Shown here: piece by piece, positions 1-6,388 of the stretch | Position numbering within the stretch: position 1 is the stretch's first letter | How the letters are laid out: the number at the start of each line of letters is the position of its first letter | Source: Hyphomicrobiales bacterium | GTDB lineage: Bacteria; Pseudomonadota; Alphaproteobacteria; Rhizobiales; Hyphomicrobiaceae | Direction of reading: 5' to 3' | DNA: 8,950 nt | Assembly (NCBI GenBank): GCA_017304275.1 | Contig: JAFKKW010000382.1 | Coordinates: 1 to 8,950 of the forward strand | Program-made: the position numbers and the translations under genes | The notes under the pieces: generated by a model | The model's input: the letters and a program-made list of their open reading frames with translations, nothing else | Told to the model about the DNA's origin: nothing | The model's database searches: none

Positions 1-1
1 C

Positions 2-826
2 AACCCGTTCTACCAGGCCTACCTCGGTGGTGCGCTCGCCGCCGGCGCCGAGCCCGTGTTCCTGAACGCGACCGCCGCCACCGGCCACCTGCCGGACCTC
101 GACGCGCTCGCAGCCGACACAGATCTGCTCGCCCGCACCGCCGCGCTCTATCTCTGCTCGCCCGCCAACCCGCAGGGCGCGGTTGCAGATAAAGCCTACA
201 TCGACCGCGCGCTGAGCCTCGCCCGCGCTTACGACGTCATGCTCTTCTTCGACGAGTGCTATTCGGAGATCTACTCCGGCGCCCCGCCGGTCGGCGCCCT
301 CGAGGTTGCAGCCAAAACTCCGGACCGTTTCCGCAACCTCGTCGTCTTCAACTCGCTCTCGAAGCGCTCGAACCTGCCCGGCCTGCGCTCCGGCTTCTCG
401 GCCGGTGACGCCGACTTCCTCGACACCTTGTTCGAGGTCCGCAATCTCATCGGCCCGCAGATGCCGGGCCCGACCCAGCACGCCTCGGCCGCCGTCTGGG
501 CCGAGGAGCAGCACGTTACCGCCAACCGGCTGGCCTACGCCGCGAAATACGACGTCGCCGACGCCGTGCTCGGCACCCGGTTCGGCTACACTCGTCCGGC
601 CGGTGGCTTTTTCTTATGGTTAGATATGACTGTTATCGGCGACGGTGAATACGCTGCACTAACCTTATGGAAACGTTTCGGGGTCAAAGTCATACCCGGT
701 GCCTACCTGGCTCAGACCGGGCGTGATGGGACCAATCCGGGCGCACCCTATGTGCGCGTCGCGTTGGTCCATGATGCTGGGACGATCAGGGAGGCGCTCG
801 AACGGTTCGTTCATGTATCCGCGTAA
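2..826 (+). CDS. dapC: Succinyldiaminopimelate transaminase (DapC type), 5' end outside window
   Basis: PLP-dependent class I/II aminotransferase, cut by the window start; 274 codons remain and the frame is open from base 2 (NPFYQAYLGGALAAGAEP). It matches the proteobacterial DapC type, which transfers an amino group from glutamate to N-succinyl-2-amino-6-ketopimelate in the lysine/meso-diaminopimelate pathway in the cytoplasm. Visible family signatures, numbered in the partial protein, are SPANPQGAV near 52-60, DECYSEIY with the pyridine-binding Asp at 84, SLSKRSNLPGLRSGF with the PLP lysine at 121, PAGGFFLWL, and YVRVALVHD with the carboxylate-binding Arg near 252. ftsK follows after 15 bases, so the two are probably co-transcribed. 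Oddity: codons from about 602 to 697 use TTA three times plus CTA and ATA, unlike the rest. A related acetylornithine or LL-diaminopimelate aminotransferase is the main alternative. Confidence 0.85.
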   Translation, partial: NPFYQAYLGGALAAGAEPVFLNATAATGHLPDLDALAADTDLLARTAALYLCSPANPQGAVADKAYIDRALSLARAYDVMLFFDECYSEIYSGAPPVGALEVAAKTPDRFRNLVVFNSLSKRSNLPGLRSGFSAGDADFLDTLFEVRNLIGPQMPGPTQHASAAVWAEEQHVTANRLAYAAKYDVADAVLGTRFGYTRPAGGFFLWLDMTVIGDGEYAALTLWKRFGVKVIPGAYLAQTGRDGTNPGAPYVRVALVHDAGTIREALERFVHVSA

Positions 827-841
827 GAGACGTTCGCCGCC

Positions 842-3556
842 ATGCCGTCTGTCACAGGTTCGTCCGTCGCCGGACACGATCGCCAGCGTCTGCTGCCGCC
901 GACCCTTGAGGCTCGCCTGATCGGCACCCTCGGCCGCGGCTGCGGACTTGCGCTTTTGCTGACGCTCGCCGCCGTCTGGGCCAGCATGGTGTCATGGTCG
1001 GTTGCCGACCCGAGCCTCACGCACGCCACCGACGGCCCCATCAGCAACGCACTCGGCGCGCCCGGTGCGATCATCGCCGATCTTCTGCTGCAGACACTGG
1101 GCCTCGCCGCCGCCGCCGCTCTTCTGCCGCTCATGATCTGGGGCTTAGAGCTCGTGCTCTCGGAGCAGGTGCCGCGCCTCCGTGCCAAAGCCACCTACTA
1201 TCCGTTCACGCTGCTCGGTCTCGCCGGCGCCGTGTCCGCAGTTCCCCAGTCGCCCACCTGGCCCATCGCCCATGGCTACGGCGGCATCCTCGGCGACGCG
1301 ATTTTCGAGTTCACATCCTCGGTCCTGGGCTTCATCAGCTCCGATACCGCGTCCCTCGCCGCCGCCATCCTGCTCACGGGCTTCGGCATGTCGTCGTTGG
1401 TCAAGACGCTCGGCGTGACGCGCGCCGATGTCTTCCCGCCGCGCCGTCATGCGCCACATCGGCAGACGTCATGGCACATCGATACCGCCGCCACCGCGCA
1501 CGCCCTCGCCACGCACCTGCCGCGCTCGGGCCTTCCGACCCGCGACAGCCTCGCCTCCGCCTTGGGCGCCTTGCGTCCCTGGCGCGACACGGCAGAGGAC
1601 GTCGCCCGCCGCGGCTTCGACGTCATGGAGCATGTCCTTCCGGGCGTCTTCGGACGCCAGCCGGAACCCGGACATCACACGCCCCACGACGCGCCCGCGG
1701 TTGCGAGGCGCCGGCCCATCGACCTCGATCATGATCCGCTCGCCTACGACGAGACGGAACCTTACGGCGCCGACGACCTCCCCTTCGAAGCGCCCGACGA
1801 TGATCTCGAAGTCTCGAGCCGCGCCATCGCCGAGCGGTTCGCCCCCGCAGGCGCGCGCCCGCGCGAGACCGACCTCGCGGGGCCCCCGCTCCCCGACAAC
1901 GACCTGCCGCGCTTCCTCACCGGCGCGCGCGAGACCGCTCCGGCACAGGCCGCAGCCCCCATCGCCATCACACCCAAGCCGGCAACGCCCGTCCGTCGTG
2001 CGCAGACGAGCCTGTTGCGGGCCGTTGCCCAGCGCCGCGCCGAGTTGGTCTTCAAGCGTCCCGCCGCCTCCATGCTGAAAGGCAGCCAGCCGTCGAAAGC
2101 CGGCAGCGAGTTCTCGCAGACCGTGCTGCGTGGCACCGCGCGCATGCTCGAGGACGTGCTCGCCGACTTCGGCGTCAAGGGCGAGGTTCGCGACATCAAG
2201 CCGGGCCCCGTGGTGACGCTCTACGAGCTCGAGCCCGCCCGCGGCACCAAGGCCACGCGCATCATGGCGCTCGCCGACGACATCGCCCGCTCCATGAGCG
2301 CCACGAGCTGCCGCGTCGCCGTCATCCCCGGCCGCAACGTGATCGGCATCGAGCTGCCGAACAGCCGCCGCGAGACCGTCGGCCTGCGCGAGCTGATCGA
2401 AAGCCCCGCCTTCGCCAACGCCGACGGCATCCTGCCGCTCACCCTCGGCCGCTCGATCGGCGGCGAGCCCATCATCGCCGACCTTGCGCGCATGCCGCAT
2501 CTGCTGGTCGCCGGTACCACCGGCTCCGGCAAGTCGGTCGGCGTCAACGCCATGATCCTGTCGATCCTGTTCCGCCACACGCCGGAGCAGTGCCGCTTCA
2601 TCATGATCGACCCGAAGATGCTCGAGCTGTCGGTCTACAACGACATCCCCCATCTGTTGACACCCGTCGTCACCGATCCGCAGAAGGCGGTCGGCGCGCT
2701 GAACTGGGTCGTGTCCGAGATGGAGGAGCGCTACAAGCGCATGGCCAAGCTCTCGGTGCGCAACATCGAGGCCTTCAACACGCGCGTCAAAACCGCGAGC
2801 GAGCGCGGCGAGCAGCTCTCGCGCACCGTGCAGACCGGCTTCGATCCCGAGACCGGCAAGCCCATCTACGAGCGCGAGGAGATGGATCTCGCGCCCATGA
2901 GCTACATCGTCGTCGTCGTCGACGAGTTCGCCGACCTGATGATCACCGCCGGCAAGGACATCGAGACCGCCGTGCAGCGCCTCGCCCAGAAGGCGCGCGC
3001 CGCCGGCATCCACCTGATCATGGCCACGCAGCGCCCGTCGGTCGACATCATAACAGGCACTATCAAGGCCAACTTCCCGACCCGCATCAGCTTCAAGGTC
3101 GCCTCCAAGATCGACAGCCGCACGATCCTGAACGAGCAGGGCGCCGAGCAGCTCCTCGGCCAGGGCGACATGCTCTACACGTCCGGCGCCGGACAGCTCC
3201 TGCGCGTGCACGGTCCCTTCGTCTCCGACGACGAGGTCGAGGCGGTCGCGGCCTACCTGCGCACGCAGGGCGCGCCGCGCTATGTCGACGCCATCGACGC
3301 ACCGCCCGCCGACGAGGGCGAGGGCGCGGGCGGAGGCGATGCGAGCGGAGACAGCCTCTACGACCGCGCCGTCGCCGTCGTGCTGCGCGACCGCAAGGCC
3401 ACCACGAGCTACGTGCAGCGCCGCCTCTCCATCGGCTACAACCGCGCCGCCGACCTGATCGAGCGTATGGAGCAGGACGGCCTGATCAGCGCCCCGAACC
3501 ACACCGGCCGCCGCGAGATCCTGGCCGGCGACGCGTCCGGCCGCTCCGTCGCCTGA
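842..3556 (+). CDS. ftsK: DNA translocase FtsK
   Basis: Septum-anchored DNA pump of 904 aa that moves chromosome ends through the closing division site and activates XerCD recombination at dif. The N-terminus has hydrophobic segments near residues 34-53, 70-106, 119-135 and 147-188, fitting a four-helix membrane anchor. A Pro/Ala- and acid-rich linker runs from about 200 to 430. The motor has the alpha part from about 440, Walker A GTTGSGKS at 558-565 (Lys564), and Walker B VVVVDEFADL with Asp694-Glu695. The C-terminal gamma winged helix, which reads KOPS sequences, spans about 837-897 (SLYDRAVAVV to GRREIL). The length is usual for alphaproteobacteria and shorter than in E. coli because of the linker. 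I chose ATG 842 because it begins 15 bases after the dapC stop and precedes the whole membrane domain; its ribosome binding site is weak, suggesting translational coupling. Confidence 0.97.
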   Translation: MPSVTGSSVAGHDRQRLLPPTLEARLIGTLGRGCGLALLLTLAAVWASMVSWSVADPSLTHATDGPISNALGAPGAIIADLLLQTLGLAAAAALLPLMIWGLELVLSEQVPRLRAKATYYPFTLLGLAGAVSAVPQSPTWPIAHGYGGILGDAIFEFTSSVLGFISSDTASLAAAILLTGFGMSSLVKTLGVTRADVFPPRRHAPHRQTSWHIDTAATAHALATHLPRSGLPTRDSLASALGALRPWRDTAEDVARRGFDVMEHVLPGVFGRQPEPGHHTPHDAPAVARRRPIDLDHDPLAYDETEPYGADDLPFEAPDDDLEVSSRAIAERFAPAGARPRETDLAGPPLPDNDLPRFLTGARETAPAQAAAPIAITPKPATPVRRAQTSLLRAVAQRRAELVFKRPAASMLKGSQPSKAGSEFSQTVLRGTARMLEDVLADFGVKGEVRDIKPGPVVTLYELEPARGTKATRIMALADDIARSMSATSCRVAVIPGRNVIGIELPNSRRETVGLRELIESPAFANADGILPLTLGRSIGGEPIIADLARMPHLLVAGTTGSGKSVGVNAMILSILFRHTPEQCRFIMIDPKMLELSVYNDIPHLLTPVVTDPQKAVGALNWVVSEMEERYKRMAKLSVRNIEAFNTRVKTASERGEQLSRTVQTGFDPETGKPIYEREEMDLAPMSYIVVVVDEFADLMITAGKDIETAVQRLAQKARAAGIHLIMATQRPSVDIITGTIKANFPTRISFKVASKIDSRTILNEQGAEQLLGQGDMLYTSGAGQLLRVHGPFVSDDEVEAVAAYLRTQGAPRYVDAIDAPPADEGEGAGGGDASGDSLYDRAVAVVLRDRKATTSYVQRRLSIGYNRAADLIERMEQDGLISAPNHTGRREILAGDASGRSVA

Positions 3557-3732
3557 GCCTTGGAAAACCCCTAAGTAGGCCGCCGCCCACTGGACTGCGG
3601 CAGCGTCATTTCCTATCAATCACGCGCGCGCCGCAGGTCTCCACAGTCGATTGAACTGTGACCGTGTCGAGCCGCGCCCGCGGGCCGCGGTTGCCCATTT
3701 GTGGACGCATTTGTCCGGTCAGACAGCAGGGG

Positions 3733-3752
3733 TGCCTCCAGCTTTGGAGGCG
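3733..3752 (+). promoter_or_regulatory. Hairpin enclosing the lolA Shine-Dalgarno sequence
   Basis: GCCTCCA (3734-3740), loop GCTT (3741-3744) and TGGAGGC (3745-3751) form a perfect 7-bp stem, with a possible extra T-G pair (3733/3752). The 3' arm contains GGAGG (3746-3750), 11 bases before the lolA ATG, so the folded form would hide the best ribosome binding site. A G-run at 3752-3757, 4 bases from ATG, might serve instead. There is no T-tract, so it is not an intrinsic terminator. The hairpin is seen; control of translation is inferred. Confidence 0.6.
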
Positions 3753-3761
3753 GGGGGCTCA

Positions 3762-4568
3762 ATGAGACGGAAGATGAGATTATCGGATCTTGCCGCAACG
3801 GCAGGACTTGCGCTCGCAATGCTGACGGTCTCCGGCCATGCCGGCGACGCGACGTCCTTCGCTGAGGATCAACCCGCCGCGACCGCCGTGCCCGCGCCCG
3901 TTCCGGCGACGCGTCCTGGCGCCGAGGCCCCAGCTCCTGCCGCCCCGAGCAGCGCTGCGACCGATCAGAATTCCGGATGGAACGCGGAGGTTGCCACCCC
4001 CGGCGGCGGCCTGGTGCTGAACGATGCGCAGACGGAGATCGTCAAGAAGGTCAACGGCTACTTCAATGCGCTCGGCGATCTCAAGGGCGATTTCGTGCAG
4101 ACCACGGCCGACAACAAGCCCATGAAGGGCAAGTTCATGGTCAAGCGGCCGGGCCGTTTCCGCTTCGATTACGCGCGCCCGTCGAAACAGATCATCATCT
4201 CCGACGGTGAGTATCTCGCCATCCAGGATCTGGATCTCAACAACGAGGACCGCGTCGCGCTCGACCAGACGCCGTTCCGCTTGCTCCTGCGCAAAGATGT
4301 CGACCTTCTCCGCGATGCGACGATCGTCGAGGTCCAGGAGAGCGACGACCAGCTCGTGGTGGCGCTACGCGACAAGAGCCCCGACGCCCCCGGCAAGATC
4401 AAGCTGTTGATGGCCAAATCTCCGCAGTTGGAGCTGAGAGAATGGCTCACGACCGACGCCCAGGGCCTTGATACGCGGGTTCAAATCTCAGAACTGAATA
4501 CCGGCGAAAAACTCGACGCGAGCCTGTTCAAGATTCAGGCGGTCACTTTGAATAAATTCCATCCCTGA
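3762..4568 (+). CDS. lolA: Outer-membrane lipoprotein carrier protein LolA
   Basis: Periplasmic chaperone of 268 aa that takes lipoproteins from the inner-membrane LolCDE transporter to the outer membrane. I chose ATG 3762 because it gives a Sec signal peptide (MRRKMRLSDLAATAGLALAM, cleavage about residue 27-30) and has GGAGG upstream; an in-frame ATG at 3651 would add 37 residues before the signal peptide and is unlikely. A Pro/Ala-rich stretch follows (about 40-66), then the LolA fold from about 90: VNGYFNALGDLKGDFVQ, KGKFMVKRPGRFRFDY, QIIISDGEYLAIQD, ALDQTPFRLLL, ending VTLNKFHP. It is longer than the roughly 200-aa E. coli protein because of the linker. It lies 205 bases after ftsK, the order I recall for Hyphomicrobiales. 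No intrinsic terminator is clear between ftsK and lolA. Confidence 0.93.
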   Translation: MRRKMRLSDLAATAGLALAMLTVSGHAGDATSFAEDQPAATAVPAPVPATRPGAEAPAPAAPSSAATDQNSGWNAEVATPGGGLVLNDAQTEIVKKVNGYFNALGDLKGDFVQTTADNKPMKGKFMVKRPGRFRFDYARPSKQIIISDGEYLAIQDLDLNNEDRVALDQTPFRLLLRKDVDLLRDATIVEVQESDDQLVVALRDKSPDAPGKIKLLMAKSPQLELREWLTTDAQGLDTRVQISELNTGEKLDASLFKIQAVTLNKFHP

Positions 4569-4720
4569 GCACGTGACGTTGGTCTTCGGACCGCCAAAAA
4601 CGCGAACCAGATCAATCTGCCAAGAAATTCAGCAGACCACGGAAGCGTCTAAAATCAGGGCGTTTTTCGGGGATTGGATCGTTCGAATCACCGGAGTCTG
4701 GGGATTCTGGGGAAAAGTAA

Positions 4721-4736
4721 ATCACATTTTCGTGAT
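4721..4736. repeat. Inverted repeat upstream of candidate sRNA promoter
   Basis: ATCAC, six bases, then GTGAT form a 5+5 inverted repeat whose right edge is 18 bases before the candidate -35 element. The position would suit an operator or activator site. A short dyad like this can arise by chance. Confidence 0.35.
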
Positions 4737-4754
4737 CGAGCCGCTTGCCCCCTA

Positions 4755-4782
4755 TTGAAAGCTGGCGTGTTGCGCTTATGTC
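4755..4782 (+). promoter_or_regulatory. Candidate sigma-70 promoter for sRNA
   Basis: TTGAAA (4755-4760), 16-base spacer, TATGTC (4777-4782). The predicted start is near 4789. The -10 is imperfect; support comes mainly from the terminator and hairpins downstream. Confidence 0.4.
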
Positions 4783-4788
4783 AGCATT

Positions 4789-4926
4789 ACTCAGGCGATG
4801 CCATATACATCGGTAGCTCCCCCCGTCTAACCGAGGCAATCGTCTGGAACGCCGGCTTCCCTCCCGGCGTTGCGCGCGAGAGCGCTTGAACGCCCAGCCC
4901 CGCCCCCCGGGGTTGGGCGTTTCTCT
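4789..4926 (+). ncRNA. Candidate trans-acting small RNA, about 135 nt
   Basis: No known family was recognised by sequence. Three stem-loops lie in a row. The first is TCGGT (4810-4814) with ACCGA (4830-4834) around a C-rich loop containing CTCCCCCC. The second is an 8-bp stem, AACGCCGG (4848-4855) with CCGGCGTT (4864-4871), around loop CTTCCCTC. The third is the terminator hairpin at 4889-4921. Hairpin loops rich in C and able to pair with Shine-Dalgarno sequences typify several alphaproteobacterial sRNAs, such as those with a CCUCCUCCC loop motif. No coding frame with a ribosome binding site fits the interval. The 5' end is inferred from the candidate promoter. Confidence 0.5.
4889..4926 (+). 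terminator. Intrinsic terminator of candidate sRNA
   Basis: A 13-bp stem pairs 4889-4901 (AACGCCCAGCCCC) with 4909-4921 (GGGGTTGGGCGTT), with one G-T pair and a 7-base C-rich loop, followed by TTTCTCT. It lies 320 bases after the lolA stop, so it more likely ends a separate transcript. Confidence 0.7.
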
Positions 4927-4990
4927 ATCCCCCTGTTTTGCGTTCGATCGCGGACCGCCCCGCAACGCGCGCGTCGCGAGCCACCGCGCG

Positions 4991-5040
4991 AGATGAACCG
5001 CACCTGCAAACGCCATTCAGGGTCGGTTCAAAGCGCATTC
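4991..5040. promoter_or_regulatory. TTC(A) direct-repeat array, 11-bp period (copy 1)
   Basis: ATTC (5015), GTTC (5026) and ATTC (5037) recur at exactly 11-bp steps, after the block AGATGAACCGCAC (4991-5003). One turn of DNA between half-sites suits a tandem-binding response regulator; the GTTC-N7-GTTC-like layout also resembles the alphaproteobacterial LexA box, here with one mismatch. A matching block precedes the gene at 6005. Confidence 0.45.
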
Positions 5041-5101
5041 TCTATTCCTCCTGCCACCCACGCCGGCGTCCGCCGGACGACGATGGAAAAGGAGAATGAC
5101 G

Positions 5102-5434
5102 ATGAACCGCACGATCCCCCTCGCCCTGTTGCTCTCGATGGCCGTCCCCGCGATCGCATCGGCCGGGCCGGTGGACAACCGCATGGATCGCCAGGCCGCG
5201 CGCATCGAGCACGGCCGCCAGACCGGTTCGATCACGTGGACCGAAGGCATCAAGCTGCGTGCCGAGCAGAATAGGATCGCGCGCAACAAGGCCCGGATGG
5301 AATCCAAGGGCTACCTGACGCGCAGCGACCGCGCGCGGCTCGCCGAGATGCAGAACGACGCGTCGCAAAACATCCGCCAGAAGTCGCACAACCGCCTGCA
5401 TCGCCTCTGGGGCCTGCCTCGCGTCGGCAAATGA
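5102..5434 (+). CDS. Small secreted, charged protein of unknown function
   Basis: 110 aa. The start at 5102 is set by AAGGAG (5089-5094), 7 bases upstream; an in-frame ATG at 5096 is only one base from that site. A Sec signal peptide (MNRTIPLALLLSMAVPAIASA) predicts cleavage after residue 21. The mature 89 residues are strongly charged, Arg-rich and helical in appearance, with segments such as RQAARIEHGRQTGSITWTEG, KLRAEQNRIARNKARM and LTRSDRARLAEMQNDASQNI. The repeating pattern 'RIEHGRQTGSIT... RM..KGYLTRSDRARL' resembles small hypothetical proteins common in Hyphomicrobiales whose role I do not know. It has no cysteine. The next gene begins 28 bases downstream, so the two form a likely operon ending at the terminator at 5834. 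Confidence 0.8.
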   Translation: MNRTIPLALLLSMAVPAIASAGPVDNRMDRQAARIEHGRQTGSITWTEGIKLRAEQNRIARNKARMESKGYLTRSDRARLAEMQNDASQNIRQKSHNRLHRLWGLPRVGK

Positions 5435-5462
5435 GCATCGAGAAACCGCGAAGGCCACAGCC

Positions 5463-5801
5463 ATGCCCCGTGCCCTGCTGCCGCTCTCGCTCGTGGTGGC
5501 CACCACGTTCGCCGTCCCCGCGACGGCGAACGCGGGCTGCCACCTCATCGATTGCGTCGAGAACGTCTACGTCCAGCCGAAGGAGATCGCCACACGCAGT
5601 TGCGAGGACCTCTGGCTCCTTCGCAATTCGATTTGGAATGACGCCGGCTACTGCTTCAAGACGCAGCGCGCCGTGAAGTCATTCGGCACGCACACCTGCC
5701 GCCACGCCGATCAGGCCGCCGTGCCGCTGAATGACTATCAGCGCGCCAACGTGAAGACGATCCGCGCGGCCGAGACAGCGAACGGCTGCATCGCGAACTG
5801 A
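5463..5801 (+). CDS. Secreted six-cysteine YARHG-like protein
   Basis: 112 aa with a signal peptide (MPRALLPLSLVVATTFAVPA), cleavage about residue 24 (TANA before GCH). The mature protein has six cysteines (26, 31, 47, 64, 79, 109), enough for three disulfides in the periplasm or outside. The segment CEDLWLLRNSIWNDAGYCFKT at about 47-67, followed by AVKSFG and VPLNDYQRANVKTIRAAE, fits the short YARHG-type domain of secreted proteins, with AGYCF where the name-giving motif would sit. The function is unknown. The ribosome binding site is weak (AAGG at 5451-5454), so translation may be coupled to the gene 28 bases upstream. The terminator follows 32 bases after the stop. Confidence 0.78.
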   Translation: MPRALLPLSLVVATTFAVPATANAGCHLIDCVENVYVQPKEIATRSCEDLWLLRNSIWNDAGYCFKTQRAVKSFGTHTCRHADQAAVPLNDYQRANVKTIRAAETANGCIAN

Positions 5802-5833
5802 CTTCCTCCTGCCCCACCCTGCGTCCTCCCGCT

Positions 5834-5862
5834 GGGCCGATCGAAAGATCGGCCCTTTTTTT
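5834..5862 (+). terminator. Intrinsic terminator, copy 1 of a repeated pair
   Basis: Perfect 9-bp stem GGGCCGATC (5834-5842), loop GAAA, GATCGGCCC (5847-5855), then seven T. It ends the 5102-5801 operon. The 28-base core from CT at 5832 through four T is identical to the copy at 6289-6316. Confidence 0.93.
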
Positions 5863-5890
5863 GGGGCCACGCGCCACGCACATGAACGCC

Positions 5891-5918
5891 AGATGAGCCG
5901 CACGTTCAAAGTGAGTTC
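5891..5918. promoter_or_regulatory. TTCA direct-repeat array, 11-bp period (copy 2)
   Basis: AGATGAGCCGCAC (5891-5903) is followed by GTTCA at 5904 and 5915, an exact GTTC-N7-GTTC direct repeat. The block differs from copy 1 by one base in 13, and the half-sites fall in the same 11-bp register. It lies about 90 bases before the ATG at 6005. The exact repeat equals the published alphaproteobacterial LexA consensus, but an OmpR-type regulator is equally possible. Confidence 0.45.
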
Positions 5919-5948
5919 AATCGCGATGCGTCAGTCTCGGTCTCAAGG

Positions 5949-5979
5949 CTCCGGGGGTACTGACAGCCGTCAGCCGGAG
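5949..5979 (+). promoter_or_regulatory. Nested hairpin in the leader of the 6005 gene
   Basis: CTCCGG (5949-5954) pairs with CCGGAG (5974-5979), and inside it CTGAC (5960-5964) pairs with GTCAG (5969-5973) around AGCC. The inner and outer 3' arms are adjacent, so the helices could stack. It ends 12 bases before the AGGGAG ribosome binding site. A leader role is inferred. Confidence 0.4.
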
Positions 5980-6004
5980 GCCGCACCAACAAGGGAGACT
6001 GAAT

Positions 6005-6265
6005 ATGAGAACGTCACTCATCACCAAACTGTCGATCGCCGCCGCCGCGACCATGCTCACGCTGTCGCCTGCCCTCGCCGGAAACGGCAAGAGCTACCAC
6101 TCGTATGGCTCGGGTTACGGCTACGGCCACGGCCCAGGCAAATACTCCAAGTACAATTACAACAAACAGAAGCGCTTCCATAACCACCATCGCTATGGGC
6201 AGCGTCACTGGAAGCCCCGCTTCTATGCGTGGCGGTACGGCTACAACCCCTATCGCGGTTGGTAA
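6005..6265 (+). CDS. Small secreted Tyr/Gly/His-rich peptide
   Basis: 86 aa. AGGGAG (5992-5997) is 7 bases from the ATG. The signal peptide MRTSLITKLSIAAAATMLTL predicts cleavage after residue 25 (SPALA before GN). The mature part of about 61 residues is low-complexity: tyrosine every few residues (SYGSGYGYGHG, KYSKYNYNKQK), histidines (FHNHHRYGQRHW) and basic residues, ending RYGYNPYRGW. It has no cysteine and no recognised domain. The composition suggests a disordered or surface-sticking peptide, perhaps metal- or polymer-binding, but that is a guess. It is monocistronic, between a TTCA array and the second terminator copy. Composition and spacing support a real gene despite its size. Confidence 0.75.
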   Translation: MRTSLITKLSIAAAATMLTLSPALAGNGKSYHSYGSGYGYGHGPGKYSKYNYNKQKRFHNHHRYGQRHWKPRFYAWRYGYNPYRGW

Positions 6266-6290
6266 TCCGGAAACCATCGCTTGCACGACT

Positions 6291-6321
6291 GGGCCGATCG
6301 AAAGATCGGCCCTTTTCTTTT
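6291..6321 (+). terminator. Intrinsic terminator, copy 2 of a repeated pair
   Basis: The same perfect 9-bp stem as at 5834: 6291-6299 pairs with 6304-6312 around GAAA, followed by TTTTCTTTT. It lies 25 bases after the stop of the 6005 gene. Confidence 0.93.
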
Positions 6322-6388
6322 ACATCAGACCTTGCACGCGTCGCACGCCGGGGCGAAGTTTAGAATGTGACGGGGCTGACATCGGCGA

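Larger units (their letters stand above)
4569..5101. other. 533-base gap without a convincing protein gene
   Basis: Bases 4569-4750 are visibly richer in A and T than the flanking genes and hold an inverted repeat at 4721-4736. Bases 4755-4926 hold the candidate small RNA unit. Bases 4927-4990 show nothing I can name. Bases 4991-5040 hold the TTCA direct-repeat array described separately, and AAGGAG at 5089-5094 belongs to the gene at 5102. ORFs that cross the gap lack ribosome binding sites and family features. Confidence 0.6.

Noticed and set aside
1469..3619. 716-codon open frame antisense to ftsK
   Set aside because: It lies wholly opposite a certain gene, has a low-complexity Ala/Gly/Asp-rich product with no domain, and is the usual result of high GC at third codon positions.
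3669..3688. GC-rich palindromic stretch between ftsK and lolA as a terminator
   Set aside because: It can fold but no T-tract follows, so intrinsic termination is not supported.
3651..3761. 37-residue N-terminal extension of lolA
   Set aside because: It precedes a proper signal peptide, has no ribosome binding site and would cover the hairpin and GGAGG before ATG 3762.
4573..4758. 61-codon ORF after lolA
   Set aside because: It starts at GTG five bases after the lolA stop with no ribosome binding site, shows no family features and has none of the strong GC third-position bias of real genes here.
4612..5016. 134-codon minus-strand ORF in the gap after lolA
   Set aside because: It runs through the sRNA hairpins and terminator, has an Arg-rich composition typical of spurious frames, and no ribosome binding site was seen.
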